Origin: Pseudarthrobacter sp. IC2-21
Lineage (GTDB): Bacteria; Actinomycetota; Actinomycetes; Actinomycetales; Micrococcaceae
Length of the DNA: 64,000 nucleotides
NCBI RefSeq assembly: GCF_034048115.1
Contig: NZ_CP139145.1
Location: forward strand, 3,286,001 to 3,350,000
Direction of reading: 5' to 3'
Of the stretch, positions 33,240 to 42,636 are shown in pieces (within the stretch, counting starts at the first letter, position 1; every line of letters begins with the position of its first letter). The notes beneath the pieces were generated by a model, which searched no databases, was not told where the DNA came from, and worked only from the letters and a program-made list of their open reading frames with translations. The translations under genes were made by a program, and so were the position numbers.

Positions 33240-34477
33240 TTGGAGGCCTCCCGGGAGGATGCGTCGCGGGCAAGTTCGTCGGCCAGCAGGGCCGACTGTT
33301 CGCGAAGTTGTGGTGTGGGTTCGGAAAAGACATGGCGGAAGAGCTCTTGCGGGTCCACCGGAACCTCCTCACCCAGCCCCTCGCGAAGCTGAGTGGCAAC
33401 ATCTTCCGCGTGCGCGGCAATCCTGGTGGCGCCGTCGTCGTCCAGTATTCCGCGGTCGGTGAGGTACGTCCGCATCCGGGTCACCGGATCCTTGGCCAGC
33501 CACTCGGCAACTTCACTGTCCTGGCGGTAGCGGGTGGCGTCGTCGGCGTTGGTATGGGCCTGCATCCGGTAGGTGTTGGCCTCCACCAGGAGCGGGCCGG
33601 AGCCGCCGCGGGCGAGCGCCACGGCGCGGTCCAGCACGGCGAGGAGGGCGACGACGTCGTTGCCGTCCACGCGTTCGCCGGCCATGCCGTAGCCAACGGC
33701 CTTGTGCGCCAGGGAGGGGGCCACGGACTGGTGCGCCAGCGGAACGGAGATGGCGTACTTGTTGTTCTGCACAAAGAAGATGACGGGCAGGTGGAAGACG
33801 GCGGCGAAGTTCAGGGCCTCGTGAAAGTCGCCTTCGCTGGTGGCGCCGTCGCCGCACATGGCCAGGACCACGGTGTCCTCGCCGCGGAGCTTGGCCGCAT
33901 GCGCCACCCCGACGGCGTGCAGCAGCTGGGTGGTCAGCGGCGTGCACTGGATGCCCACCTTGTGCCGGGCGGGGTCGTAGCCGCTGTGCCAGTCGCCGCG
34001 GAAGATGGTCATGGTCTGCACGGGATCAACCCCGCGGGTCATGACCGCCACGGCGTCCCGGTAGGTGGGGAACAGCCAGTCGCCCTCGGCGAGGCAGAGC
34101 GCCGCGGCCACCTGGCAGGCTTCCTGCCCGTGGCTGGACGGGTACACGGCCATGCGGCCCTGCCGGACGAGTGCCGAGTTCTGGTCGTTGACGCGGCGTC
34201 CGACGACGAGCTGCTCGTACGCTGCCAGCAGTTCGGCATCGCCGGGCACGGGGTACTCGTGGCCGGGTTCGGTGCCCTGCTCGCCTTCGGCCAGGAGCCG
34301 GCCCTCCGGGTCCACCATCTGGATCTGGTGCCGGGCGGGGAGCATGTAGTCCTCCGCCGTGATGCCGAACTTGCGGACGGCTTCGGTCACGGCGTTTTCA
34401 GCCGGCGGGCGTGGGTCCCGGTCCGGCGCAGAGCCGGGGGCGGTGCGGGGCGCAGAGTGGTCCGCGGAGATCGTCAT
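33236..34477 (-). CDS. bkdA: 2-oxoacid dehydrogenase E1 alpha subunit
   Basis: A 413-residue thiamine-diphosphate enzyme subunit that decarboxylates the keto acid. GDGATSEGDFHEALNFAAVFH-type thiamine-binding motif (GDG...N) and FFVQNNKYAISVPL are seen, together with the typical E1 alpha pattern LMTRGVDP. It is the first gene of the operon; the stop of the gene overlaps the start of E1 beta. The operon is divergent from the regulator at 34575. Confidence 0.93.
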   Translation of the reverse strand: MTISADHSAPRTAPGSAPDRDPRPPAENAVTEAVRKFGITAEDYMLPARHQIQMVDPEGRLLAEGEQGTEPGHEYPVPGDAELLAAYEQLVVGRRVNDQNSALVRQGRMAVYPSSHGQEACQVAAALCLAEGDWLFPTYRDAVAVMTRGVDPVQTMTIFRGDWHSGYDPARHKVGIQCTPLTTQLLHAVGVAHAAKLRGEDTVVLAMCGDGATSEGDFHEALNFAAVFHLPVIFFVQNNKYAISVPLAHQSVAPSLAHKAVGYGMAGERVDGNDVVALLAVLDRAVALARGGSGPLLVEANTYRMQAHTNADDATRYRQDSEVAEWLAKDPVTRMRTYLTDRGILDDDGATRIAAHAEDVATQLREGLGEEVPVDPQELFRHVFSEPTPQLREQSALLADELARDASSREASK

Positions 34478-34525
34478 TGGTCAGTCCTTCTGTAGCCACT
34501 ATTCCTTCCCAGTATTGACCTAACT

Positions 34526-34600
34526 GATGTTTCGTATCCAGACCTGAGATGAATCGTGGAGAAGCCAGTCGAAGATGGCTATTCTGGGAGACGAAACGTA
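34526..34600. promoter_or_regulatory. Inverted 14-bp motifs between bkd operon and Lrp gene
   Basis: GATGTTTCGTATCC (34526-34539) and, on the other strand, TACGTTTCGTCTCC (34587-34600) agree at 11 of 14 positions, with centres 61 bases apart. They occupy the divergent region and could be binding sites of the Lrp-type regulator. No consensus for this regulator is known to me. Confidence 0.4.
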
Positions 34601-35102
34601 CTCAAGGGCAGGACTACGGCAGGGAGCTGTGGACAGATTGGCAGACACACCAGACCGGGCGGAACCGGCGCCGCTGGACGACGTGGACCGCGACATTATC
34701 CGTGAGCTGACCCGGGACGGCAGGATGTCCGTCACGCAGGTGGCGCAGAATGTCCACATCTCCCGGGCCCACGCCTATACCCGGATCGCGCGGCTCACCA
34801 GTGAAGGGGTGCTGACCAAGTTCACCGCCCTGGTGGACCCCATCAAGGCCGGTCTCAAGTCCTCCGCCTACGTCACCCTCAAGGTCAGCCAGCACTCCTG
34901 GCGGGAACTGCGCGAGGAGCTCAGGGCCATCCCGGAGGTCCACCACATCGCGCTGGTCGGCGGCGACTTCGACGTCATCCTGCTGGTGCGCGCCATCGAC
35001 AACACGGACCTGCGCCGGGTGATCTTCGACCAGCTGCAGTCCATGCCGGGCGTCCTGGACACGCAGACGTTCCTGGTGTTCGAGGACGTGGATACGCGTT
35101 AG
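34575..35102 (+). CDS. Lrp/AsnC-family regulator (bkdR-like)
   Basis: A 175-residue protein if the first ATG is used; in-frame starts at 34629 (GTG) or 34638 (TTG) are also plausible and would leave the 34587 motif outside the gene. The helix-turn-helix is VTQVAQNVHISRAHAYTRI, followed by a RAM-type ligand domain (LVDPIKAGLKSSAYVTL, VHHIALVGGDFDVILLV). Divergence from the bkd operon suggests it controls that operon in response to a branched-chain compound. Confidence 0.9.
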   Translation: MAILGDETYSRAGLRQGAVDRLADTPDRAEPAPLDDVDRDIIRELTRDGRMSVTQVAQNVHISRAHAYTRIARLTSEGVLTKFTALVDPIKAGLKSSAYVTLKVSQHSWRELREELRAIPEVHHIALVGGDFDVILLVRAIDNTDLRRVIFDQLQSMPGVLDTQTFLVFEDVDTR

Positions 35103-35764
35103 TGCGTCCGCGGTCCGCGTCCACGGATCCGGTAGTCGTAGACCAGCAGGCCGATCCCGGCCAGGATCATGACGGCGGGAACGGCGAACTCCAAGGGAAC
35201 GAGCAAGGCGGTGGCCTGGAGCGCGAAGAGCACTCCCAGCACGCCGAGGACTGCCGCCGGAATGAGGGGCCACTTCATGGTGGCGGTGTGACCGGAGGTC
35301 CGGACCGGTACAGCGGAGAGCGCACCGAAGGTGCCCGCCAGGCCCAGGAACAGGACTCCCGCCACGGCCATGCCCTGCAGGGCCGGGAGGGCCACGATGA
35401 CGGCCAGCGTGAACATCACCCCGGCCGGGATGATGGCCCACCAGTTGGCCGGGACCCGCGCGTACACGGCGGCGAACCCGGCGGCCATAAACAGGAACAG
35501 GTAAGCCCCGCCAGCACTGCCGGGCGCCACCTGTGAAGCGGTGATGACCGCGGCCAGGCCCAGGAACACGGAGCCGGGGATCGCAGCCCACCATTGATCA
35601 CGGCGGCGGAAGAAGACGCCCAGGAACACTGCTCCCACCGCGGCAAACATCAGGGCCGGCACGTAGACGCCGCTGTCCACCACGCCCAGCCGGTCCAGCA
35701 GGAAAAGCAGGCCCACCGCCATCAGGACGATGCCCGCAATGATGCTTGTCTTTGCCGATTCCAC
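35099..35764 (-). CDS. Membrane protein, 221 aa, six or more helices
   Basis: The GTG at 35764 has AGGAGG 6 bases upstream, better than an upstream ATG. The product has several hydrophobic segments (SIIAGIVLMAVGLLFLLD and others) with short charged loops such as RRRDQWWAAIP, and a basic C-terminus (RIRGRGPRTH). The tail overlaps the end of the Lrp gene by 4 bases. No function assigned. Confidence 0.78.
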   Translation of the reverse strand: MESAKTSIIAGIVLMAVGLLFLLDRLGVVDSGVYVPALMFAAVGAVFLGVFFRRRDQWWAAIPGSVFLGLAAVITASQVAPGSAGGAYLFLFMAAGFAAVYARVPANWWAIIPAGVMFTLAVIVALPALQGMAVAGVLFLGLAGTFGALSAVPVRTSGHTATMKWPLIPAAVLGVLGVLFALQATALLVPLEFAVPAVMILAGIGLLVYDYRIRGRGPRTH

Positions 35765-35871
35765 CGATTGCCTCCTGACATACCGCAGGCGGCAGCGCCG
35801 CGCTGCTCCCTTCAGGCTAGGCCCGGCCCGGAACCGGATGTAGGGCACAAAGCCCCGGCGTCACGTTGTCC

Positions 35872-37077
35872 CTAACGTGTGCCGGCGGGCTCCAGCTCCC
35901 GGGTGCGCTCCGGAGCGGAACGAACGACGGCGGGCTCCAACCTTTTGGAGGCCCAGCGGCGGATGGGGCGCTCCACAAAGCGGAACGACAAGTACGCCAT
36001 CAGCACGGTCAGTGCCGCGGCGAGTGGAACCCGCAGACAGAGTGACGGGACCAGCGGTATCAGCAGGAGGTAGATGGGCAGGTGCCAGAGGTAGGCCGCG
36101 TAGGAGAGGTCGCGACCCGGGTTGGCGAGCCAGGGGTGGCTCAGGATCCGCGAACCGGGGCCGGCCGGGCGGAGGACCAGCGATCCGATGACCACTGCGG
36201 ACAGCAGTGCCAGGGCGGTGGGGCCGGCGGTCCAGAAGATGTTGAACCAGGTGCCGGTCTCGTTCGGTTCGTTGAGCAGGAATACGGCGGCCAGCAGGGC
36301 GAGCCCGGCGAGCGGACCGGCCCAGCGTGCACCGGCCTGCAGGGAGGCGTGGGCCCGGGAACCGGGCTTGACCGCGGTGAACAGCAAAGCGAGGGTGCAC
36401 CCCAGCAGCAGCTGGTCGGCCCGCGTGTCCGGCCCGTTGTAGAGCCGGGCCAAAGGCGCACCACCGGACACCAGGAAGAACCGTGACACCAGGAACCCGG
36501 CAGCCAGGGTGGCGGTCAGCCAGGTGACGGTGCGGACTTTGCAGAACCGCAGCATCACCAGAAGGAGCAGCGGCCAGACCAGGTAGAACTGCTCTTCGAC
36601 CGCCAGGGTCCAAGTGGGGCTCAGCGCGTTGCCGCCGGTGGAGGAGCCGAAGACGCCGTAGTTGGCCAGGTTCATCACGTAGCCGGCCGCCGGGATGGCG
36701 TTGGCTTCCTGGCCGCCCCACCCGGACAGCGGAAAGATGAGCCCGACAAGGACCACAACGCCGCACACGGCCAGCAGCGCGGGCCAGAGCCGGGCGAGCC
36801 GCTTGGCGTAGAAGACGCCCAGACGCAGCCGGCCCGTGTCCCGGTACTCCTTCATGATCAGAAGGGTGATCACAAACCCGCTGAGCGTGAAGAACACGTC
36901 CACGCCAATCGACCCGCCGGGCACGAGCTCCGTCACGGTATGGAAGAGGAAGACGCCAATCACGGCAATGGTCCGCAGCCCGTCGAGCGCGTGTTTCCGT
37001 CCCGAAATGAGCCCGTTTCCGGGCGCGAACGGACGTTCCTCCAAGGTGCGGGTTGCCCCGTTTTTGTTAGAAATCAC
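35872..37077 (-). CDS. Acyltransferase 3 family membrane protein
   Basis: A 401-residue protein with about ten membrane segments, containing ALDGLRTIAVIGVFLFH at the first segment, FFTLSGFVIT and SPTWTLAVEEQFYLVWPL, the hallmarks of OafA-type acyltransferases that O-acylate cell-surface polysaccharides. No SGNH domain follows. A 3'-duplicated MFS fragment lies just upstream (37134-37329). Confidence 0.9.
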   Translation of the reverse strand: MISNKNGATRTLEERPFAPGNGLISGRKHALDGLRTIAVIGVFLFHTVTELVPGGSIGVDVFFTLSGFVITLLIMKEYRDTGRLRLGVFYAKRLARLWPALLAVCGVVVLVGLIFPLSGWGGQEANAIPAAGYVMNLANYGVFGSSTGGNALSPTWTLAVEEQFYLVWPLLLLVMLRFCKVRTVTWLTATLAAGFLVSRFFLVSGGAPLARLYNGPDTRADQLLLGCTLALLFTAVKPGSRAHASLQAGARWAGPLAGLALLAAVFLLNEPNETGTWFNIFWTAGPTALALLSAVVIGSLVLRPAGPGSRILSHPWLANPGRDLSYAAYLWHLPIYLLLIPLVPSLCLRVPLAAALTVLMAYLSFRFVERPIRRWASKRLEPAVVRSAPERTRELEPAGTR

Positions 37078-37133
37078 TAAGCAAGCATATATAACGTTTC
37101 TATAACCCCGCTAAGTGAAGGCTGGGAAAAGCC

Positions 37134-37329
37134 TTAGCGCGAGGCTGCAGCGGGCTCCTCGTCGTCCGCCGTAATGAGGATATTGCCTTCGGAAATCGAC
37201 TCAGAGAGGACGTCGTGTTCGATGGCCGTGGCCAGCGGCTTTTCCTTGATGAACACGAGGACGACGGCGGCCATCACCGCAAGCGGGACCATCCAGATGA
37301 AGATCGGGGTCAGGGCGTCGTTGTAGGAG
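37134..37329 (-). pseudogene. 3' remnant of an MFS transporter gene
   Basis: The last about 63 codons here (YNDALTPIFIWMVPLAV, then FIKEKPLATAIEHDVLSES) match the C-terminus of the complete MFS transporter at 41029-42636 except for two residues, with several silent base differences. Similarity begins right at the stop codon and ends abruptly at about 37329; upstream of that the sequence is unrelated. It has no start and would not be functional. Confidence 0.85.
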
Positions 37330-38616
37330 ACTCTCTGTCCATGCCCCCAGCTTGCGGCGCCAGCCCTGACCATCCGCTCGCGGACAGCACACTAATCCAC
37401 TGCCCAGAGTCGTACCTCGCAGGCCTGGGCGCGGAACTAACTGCCACTTATGGCCCTACCGCCGTGGCAGCATCCAATCCCCTGAGAACGGCCATCGTGG
37501 AGCAGATTGGCGAAAAGCTGGTCTATTGGGATGACTTTGAACGGGCCAACGGAGCACTGGGGATGCCCCTTCAGGTCAGGTGTACGACGTCACGGGCGCC
37601 GGACTTCCGCAGATTGTTGGCGGAGCGCTGGTCTGCACCACAGTCGGTTGCGGCTACGGGGGCTTCCCGATACCCTCAGGCCGCCGCTTCGCCGTCAAGT
37701 TCAAGGTGCTGACACCGGAGGGGCAACCACACCCGTGGCCATCGTGGTTGGTACCGGGTCCAGAAGCACAGCACTCATTGCCGACTCCGGGCACTTTATC
37801 GTCCAGCGCGAAAAATGGAGCTTCCAGTACCGGGCGGCCAACATCACCACGACAGTGCGGGATGGGTTCTTCGCCACGCCCCTGGTCAACGGAGAGGAGT
37901 ACCTGTGCGAGGTCGTCCTGGAGGACGACGGTACTGTCACCTACCTGTTTGACGGTAGGTTCCTGGATTCCTGCAACGACCCGGCCATCACCTCGCGGCT
38001 CGGAAACTACGCCTTCATCGAACCGACCAGGCAAGCAGCCGGAGGTGACGAAACCCAGATCCTCGAAGCTTGGGCTTTCGGCGCGGCTTCAGCGGCACTC
38101 CCTGCCGGAGCCAAGAACAAGGCGGGCAGGTCTGGATGGGCACGCGCCCTGGCCAAGCTGACCGGAGACACTCCGGCAATTGCTGGTATCGACCTCGTTG
38201 CTCGCAAGGGCCTGGCACAGCAGATGCGTGTCGGGCGGTCGCTGAGTGGCAACCTTCCGGCGGTCATCTGGAACGAGCTGGTCGACCTGTATCTTTCGGG
38301 AACGTCCACGCTCCGGACAAAGGCCACTGGCTTCTACGTCAACGATGGGCACGCAACCAACCAGGTCATCGTCGGAGCGTTGTCCGGCGGCCCAGGCGTT
38401 TCCTTCCGTGACACGAACACCCGGTTCAATAGCCCCGTGACCAAAGTCCTCGCGACAGCGGCTGACAACGGACTCCGGTCCGGCGTTATCGCCACCGCCT
38501 CGCGTCCAACAGCGGCATCCATGGGTGCCGGCACGATGATCTACGACTCCACCCTGAGCAAGCCAATTTGGAGCGACGGCACCGTGTGGCGTGACGCAGC
38601 AGGCACTGCGGTCTAG
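37330..38616 (+). pseudogene. Frameshifted gene for a tail-fibre-like or surface protein
   Basis: Continuous protein similarity to itself appears in three successive frames: first TAIVEQIGEKLVYWDDFER up to about 37570, then VYDVTGAGLPQIVGGALVCT and KFKVLTPEG to about 37715, then TTPVAIVVGTGSRSTALIAD to the stop at 38616. The junctions read through smoothly as ...LTPEG|GATTPVA..., so single-base losses at two places are likely. The C-terminal segment (TMIYDSTLSKPIWSDGTVWR) resembles tails of phage or secreted structural proteins. No 5' start was found. Confidence 0.7.
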
Positions 38617-38629
38617 CAGGAAGTTAAAG

Positions 38630-38663
38630 AAAAGACTCCCGGCCAAATAGCCGGGAGTCTTTT
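38630..38663. terminator. Bidirectional terminator
   Basis: AAAAGACTCCCGGC (38630-38643) pairs with GCCGGGAGTCTTTT (38650-38663) with a 6-base loop. A run of A/T at each end supports use in both directions, between the convergent genes. Confidence 0.85.
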
Positions 38664-38671
38664 CTGCAATC

Positions 38672-40849
38672 TCAGGACCCAAGGCCACCGGCCTTTACCA
38701 AGGCAGACTCAATCGCGGGCGTGATCTTCTGGACGTATGCCTGGGTCAGGTGCACATGGTCAACCTTGACGGGGGTAGTACCGACGAATGCGGGGCACGA
38801 GTTCGACACGCAGTACAGCGGGCGAGTATCGATGACCGCTGCATTGATCGAGCGGGCGACTGATTGCTCGGAGGCCAGGAACTGGCTCCATCCTCCGTCC
38901 ACTGTCGTCAGACAGTCACTGGGCTTGCTGAACCGGTCGTAGCATTCTTCTATGCTCGGACCCGATGGGGGCGGGACTAGGAAAACTATTTTGCGTGCAG
39001 CGGCGGAAAACTTGGCGGTCAGTCGGGAAAGGCCACCGCCCCACTCAGCGCTCGTGACAGGCTTCCCCGTATCTTTCACCGTTCCCTTATAGCCATTTGT
39101 GATCACGACAAGCTCGGGCTTTACCCTGTTGATCGTCTCAACCGCTGATGCAATCCTGGCAGGGCACGCCTCGGAGATCGCTGCCACATCGTTTGCAAAC
39201 GTGAGGTCTACAAATCGGCATCCGCCCATAGATTTCTGTATGACCTTCCAGTCGGGCCTGGAAGAAATGATGTCTTGGAAAGCTTTTGTGTAGGCCGCAG
39301 ACGTTGAGTCTCCAACGAGGACAATGGTCTTGGACGCTGTGGGGCTTCCGTAGGTGCACTCGGATTCGCTTGGGGGCGTGGACCCCTGGCATAGCCCGAC
39401 CTGCGCAGGTGTCTGCGACTTGCCAATGACGTCATCAAGGGCAGGGCTAAGTTCCGGCCACGACTGCGCGCCGAGCGCGGTCTGGATTTCGGTAGTGAGC
39501 TGTTTGCCTGTCGGACCGAAGACCGTTTCGGCCTCAGAGGCCGCGGCCTTCTGTTCGGCTGGCGCCACTGAGGGAACTGCCACCGGTGTTGTTGCTGGTG
39601 CGTTTCGGCCAAGCGCGAGCCCGGTGACTGCCATTGTGACAACGACGAGCATTGCCAACGCGCCGTACTTGTATCTTTCGCCGTACTGGTGCATCCAGGA
39701 GCCAAAGGCCCGCTGACGTTCGGATTGATGCTTGAACCGACGGAATAGCGGGGCCTGTTGGAGCGGCTGCTCTACCAAGTGGTAGGACCCCACGCTGAAG
39801 ACCGCCGTGATAGCGAGGACGGCAAGGAAGAATGCGGCGCTGTCCTCGCGAAGGAATACGCCAGCCAAAACGATGACCGGGAAATGCCAGAGGTAAAGAG
39901 AGTAGGAGATGTCACCGAGGTAGCGGCTTACAGGGTTGGCGAGCAGCACGTTACGAGGGGCGTGCCTTCCGGTGCCGGCCGCAATGACCATAGCCGTGGA
40001 AAGCACCGGCAACGCCGCCCATGGCCCCGGGAACGCCATGCCGCTGGTGATGAAGAAGAGGGAAAACGCAAGGCCGACCAAGCCGACCCAGGCGAGGACT
40101 GAGCGGAGAGCAAAAGGCATGCGCACGAGGAGAGCCGCAAAAACAGCCAGCAACGCTCCGACGCCGAGCTCCCACGCCCTCGAGAACGTTGAGAAGTAGG
40201 CGACGCTAGGGTTACTCGCGCTTTCTGCAAGGGACCATGCGAATGACGCCCCGACAATCGCTGCCATGGCTATGCCGACGGCCAGCCTATTTGATTGCTT
40301 CATCCCCGCTTTCGCCAGAACGGCGAAGATCAGCACCATGAGCCACGGCCACACAAAATAGAACTGCTCTTCAACGGCCAGGGACCAGAAGTGCTGCAGG
40401 GGGGACACTGCAGAGGCTGCTTGAAAGTAGTCGGTCCCGGCGATAGCGAACCGCCAGTTTGCAGAAAACAAGAGAGCCCAAATCGAATCCTGCAGGACAG
40501 TCGAGGCCCGGGCGGCGTTGAAAGCAATAAAGCTGACCGCGGCAGTGAAAATCAATACAACAACGGCCGCCGGAACGATGCGTAGGGTACGGCGGCGATA
40601 GAAGCTTAGGAACGAAATCTTGCCGGTCTTGTCATGTTCTCTCAGCAGGTGCCCCGTGATTAGGAAACCACTGATGACAAAGAAGATGTCCACGCCCACA
40701 AAGCCGCCGGACGGCCAGTGGAAAAGGTGGTCGAAGATAACGGCAAGAACGGCAAGGGCTCGGAGGCCTTGGATATCTGCTCGGAAGTTCGACTTCGAAG
40801 GTGCCAGAGACGGCCGTTGACTATTTCTTGCGAGCAGCGATGTAGGCAA
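38672..40849 (-). CDS. Acyltransferase with C-terminal SGNH domain (OafA-like)
   Basis: A 725-residue protein. The N-terminal membrane half shows IQGLRALAVLAVIFDHLF, VDIFFVISGFLITGHLL, RRRTLRIVPAA and VEEQFYFVWPWLM (acyltransferase 3 family). After about residue 410 comes a soluble periplasmic-side SGNH-like domain, with LVGDSTSAAY (Ser), MGGCRFVDLTF (Gly) and DHVHLT (Asp/His). Such fusions O-acetylate surface polysaccharides or peptidoglycan. It may modify the polymer made by the locus further downstream. Confidence 0.92.
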   Translation of the reverse strand: MPTSLLARNSQRPSLAPSKSNFRADIQGLRALAVLAVIFDHLFHWPSGGFVGVDIFFVISGFLITGHLLREHDKTGKISFLSFYRRRTLRIVPAAVVVLIFTAAVSFIAFNAARASTVLQDSIWALLFSANWRFAIAGTDYFQAASAVSPLQHFWSLAVEEQFYFVWPWLMVLIFAVLAKAGMKQSNRLAVGIAMAAIVGASFAWSLAESASNPSVAYFSTFSRAWELGVGALLAVFAALLVRMPFALRSVLAWVGLVGLAFSLFFITSGMAFPGPWAALPVLSTAMVIAAGTGRHAPRNVLLANPVSRYLGDISYSLYLWHFPVIVLAGVFLREDSAAFFLAVLAITAVFSVGSYHLVEQPLQQAPLFRRFKHQSERQRAFGSWMHQYGERYKYGALAMLVVVTMAVTGLALGRNAPATTPVAVPSVAPAEQKAAASEAETVFGPTGKQLTTEIQTALGAQSWPELSPALDDVIGKSQTPAQVGLCQGSTPPSESECTYGSPTASKTIVLVGDSTSAAYTKAFQDIISSRPDWKVIQKSMGGCRFVDLTFANDVAAISEACPARIASAVETINRVKPELVVITNGYKGTVKDTGKPVTSAEWGGGLSRLTAKFSAAARKIVFLVPPPSGPSIEECYDRFSKPSDCLTTVDGGWSQFLASEQSVARSINAAVIDTRPLYCVSNSCPAFVGTTPVKVDHVHLTQAYVQKITPAIESALVKAGGLGS

Positions 40850-41028
40850 GGTTTTCCCCCAGTTGAGACCCGTTGATTCGGGCTAATTCTACCCGGCGCT
40901 TTAGGGCAACTTTCGACCGGTTAAGTTCACAGACTCACTATCGGAGCAGTGGCCGCGAGTGCCACATCTCCGGCTTGAGACCTGGCATCCAGTTGAGAAG
41001 TACTGTGAGTCGCGGACCATGATTTCCC

Positions 41029-42636
41029 TTATCGCGAAGCGGTGGCGGGTTCCTCGTCGTCTGCTGTGATGAGGATGTTGCCTTCGGAAATCGACTCGGA
41101 GAGGACATCGTGTTCGATCGCGGTGGCCAGCGGCTTTTCCTTGATGAAAACGAGGACGACGGCGGCGATCACCGCAAGCGGGACCATCCAGATGAAGATC
41201 GGGGTCAGGGCGTCGTTGTAGGAGGAGACGATCAGGTCCTTGATCTCCGCGGGCAGGTGGTCGACAACTGCCGGGGTGAGGGAGTTCGACCCGCCGGGTG
41301 TACCGCCGCCGGTGGCCGCTGCGGGCATCCGCTCGGTAAGGAGAGTTGCCAGCCGGCTGGCGAACAGGCTGCCCACGACGGCCGAACCGAGGGTGGCGCC
41401 GATCTGGCGGAAGAAGTTGTTGGACGCCGTGGCGGTGCCCACTTCACGCAGCGGGAAGGAGTTCTGGACGATCAGGACCAGGATCTGCATGCTCAGGCCC
41501 AGCCCGACACCCATCACGGCAAGGTAGGCGCAGATTTCCCAGAGCGGCTGCCCGGGCTTGAGCGTGGAGAGCAGCACGAGGGCCACGGCCACCAGCACCG
41601 AACCGGCGATCGGCATCCACTTGTACCGTCCGGTCCGGCTGACCAGCTGGCCGGAGCCCACGGAGGCCACCAGCAGGGCGCCCATCATGGGGATCATCAG
41701 CAGCCCGGACTCGGTGGCGTTGACGCTGAAGGCCATCTGCAGGTAGGTGGGGAGGTAGCCGATGGCGCCGAACATGGCCACGCCGATCAGCAGGCCCGCG
41801 AAGGTGGAAAGGTTGAAGTTCAGGTCTTTGAACAGGTGCAGCGGGATGATGGGCTCGGCGGTGCGGCGTTCCACGAGGACGAACGCGACGGCGGCGACGA
41901 TGGTGACGGCGATCAGGGACAGGATGATGGGGTCAGTCCAGTCGTACTTGCTGCCGCCCCAGGTGGCGAAGAGCACCAGGGCCGTGGTGGCGATGGCAAG
42001 CAGGAACATGCCGCCGAGGTCCAGCTTGGGTTTTCCGGAGTGCTTGGGGAGCTTCAGGAAGAAGAACGCACCGGCGAGGGCCAGCAGGCCCAGGGGGATG
42101 TTGATCCAGAAGACCCAGCGCCAGCCTGGGCCTTCGGTGAACCAGCCGCCAAGAAGCGGTCCGGCCACGGATGAGATGGCGAAGACGCCGCCCATGAGGC
42201 CCATGTATTTGCCGCGTTCGCGGGCCGGGACCACGTCGGCGATGACCGCCTGCGAGAGGATCATGAGCCCGCCGCCGCCCAGGCCTTGGATGACGCGGGC
42301 GGTGATGAGCATGCCCATGTCGTTGGCCAGGGCGCCGATAACGGATCCGATCATGAAGAGGGTGATCGCTGCGATGAGCAGGGCCTTGCGGCCCATCAGG
42401 TCCCCGAGTTTGCCGTAAACGGGCATGGTGATGGTGGAGGCGAGGATGAAGGCGGTGATGACCCACAGCATGTCGCTGACGCCGTGCAGTTCACCCACGA
42501 TGGTGGGCAGAGCCGTGCTCAGCACGGTCTGGTTGAGCGATGCGAGAAGCATGGAGAGCATCAGCCCGACGAACAGCAGCACGATGTGCTGTTTCTCCGG
42601 GGCCTTGGCCGCCTCCGGGACAGTGGGGGTGGTCAT
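41029..42636 (-). CDS. MFS multidrug transporter (DHA2/EmrB-QacA type)
   Basis: A 535-residue transporter with 14 membrane segments. SLNQTVLSTALPTIVGELHG and GKLGDLMGRKALL near the N-terminus, GVFAISSVAGPLLGG in segment five, and the long hydrophilic loop (AAATGGGTPGGSN) late in the protein fit the DHA2 group. Its start overlaps the end of tetR (ATGA). The acidic C-terminal tail (TADDEEPATASR) also survives as a separate remnant at 37134. Confidence 0.92.
   Translation of the reverse strand: MTTPTVPEAAKAPEKQHIVLLFVGLMLSMLLASLNQTVLSTALPTIVGELHGVSDMLWVITAFILASTITMPVYGKLGDLMGRKALLIAAITLFMIGSVIGALANDMGMLITARVIQGLGGGGLMILSQAVIADVVPARERGKYMGLMGGVFAISSVAGPLLGGWFTEGPGWRWVFWINIPLGLLALAGAFFFLKLPKHSGKPKLDLGGMFLLAIATTALVLFATWGGSKYDWTDPIILSLIAVTIVAAVAFVLVERRTAEPIIPLHLFKDLNFNLSTFAGLLIGVAMFGAIGYLPTYLQMAFSVNATESGLLMIPMMGALLVASVGSGQLVSRTGRYKWMPIAGSVLVAVALVLLSTLKPGQPLWEICAYLAVMGVGLGLSMQILVLIVQNSFPLREVGTATASNNFFRQIGATLGSAVVGSLFASRLATLLTERMPAAATGGGTPGGSNSLTPAVVDHLPAEIKDLIVSSYNDALTPIFIWMVPLAVIAAVVLVFIKEKPLATAIEHDVLSESISEGNILITADDEEPATASR

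Noticed and set aside
35872..40849. Prophage spanning both acyltransferases
   Set aside because: No integrase, terminase, capsid or portal genes; only one decayed gene has a phage-like tail-end motif.
41110..42174. Plus-strand frame over the DHA2 MFS transporter
   Set aside because: Antisense to a gene with clear MFS motifs; sequence is low complexity.
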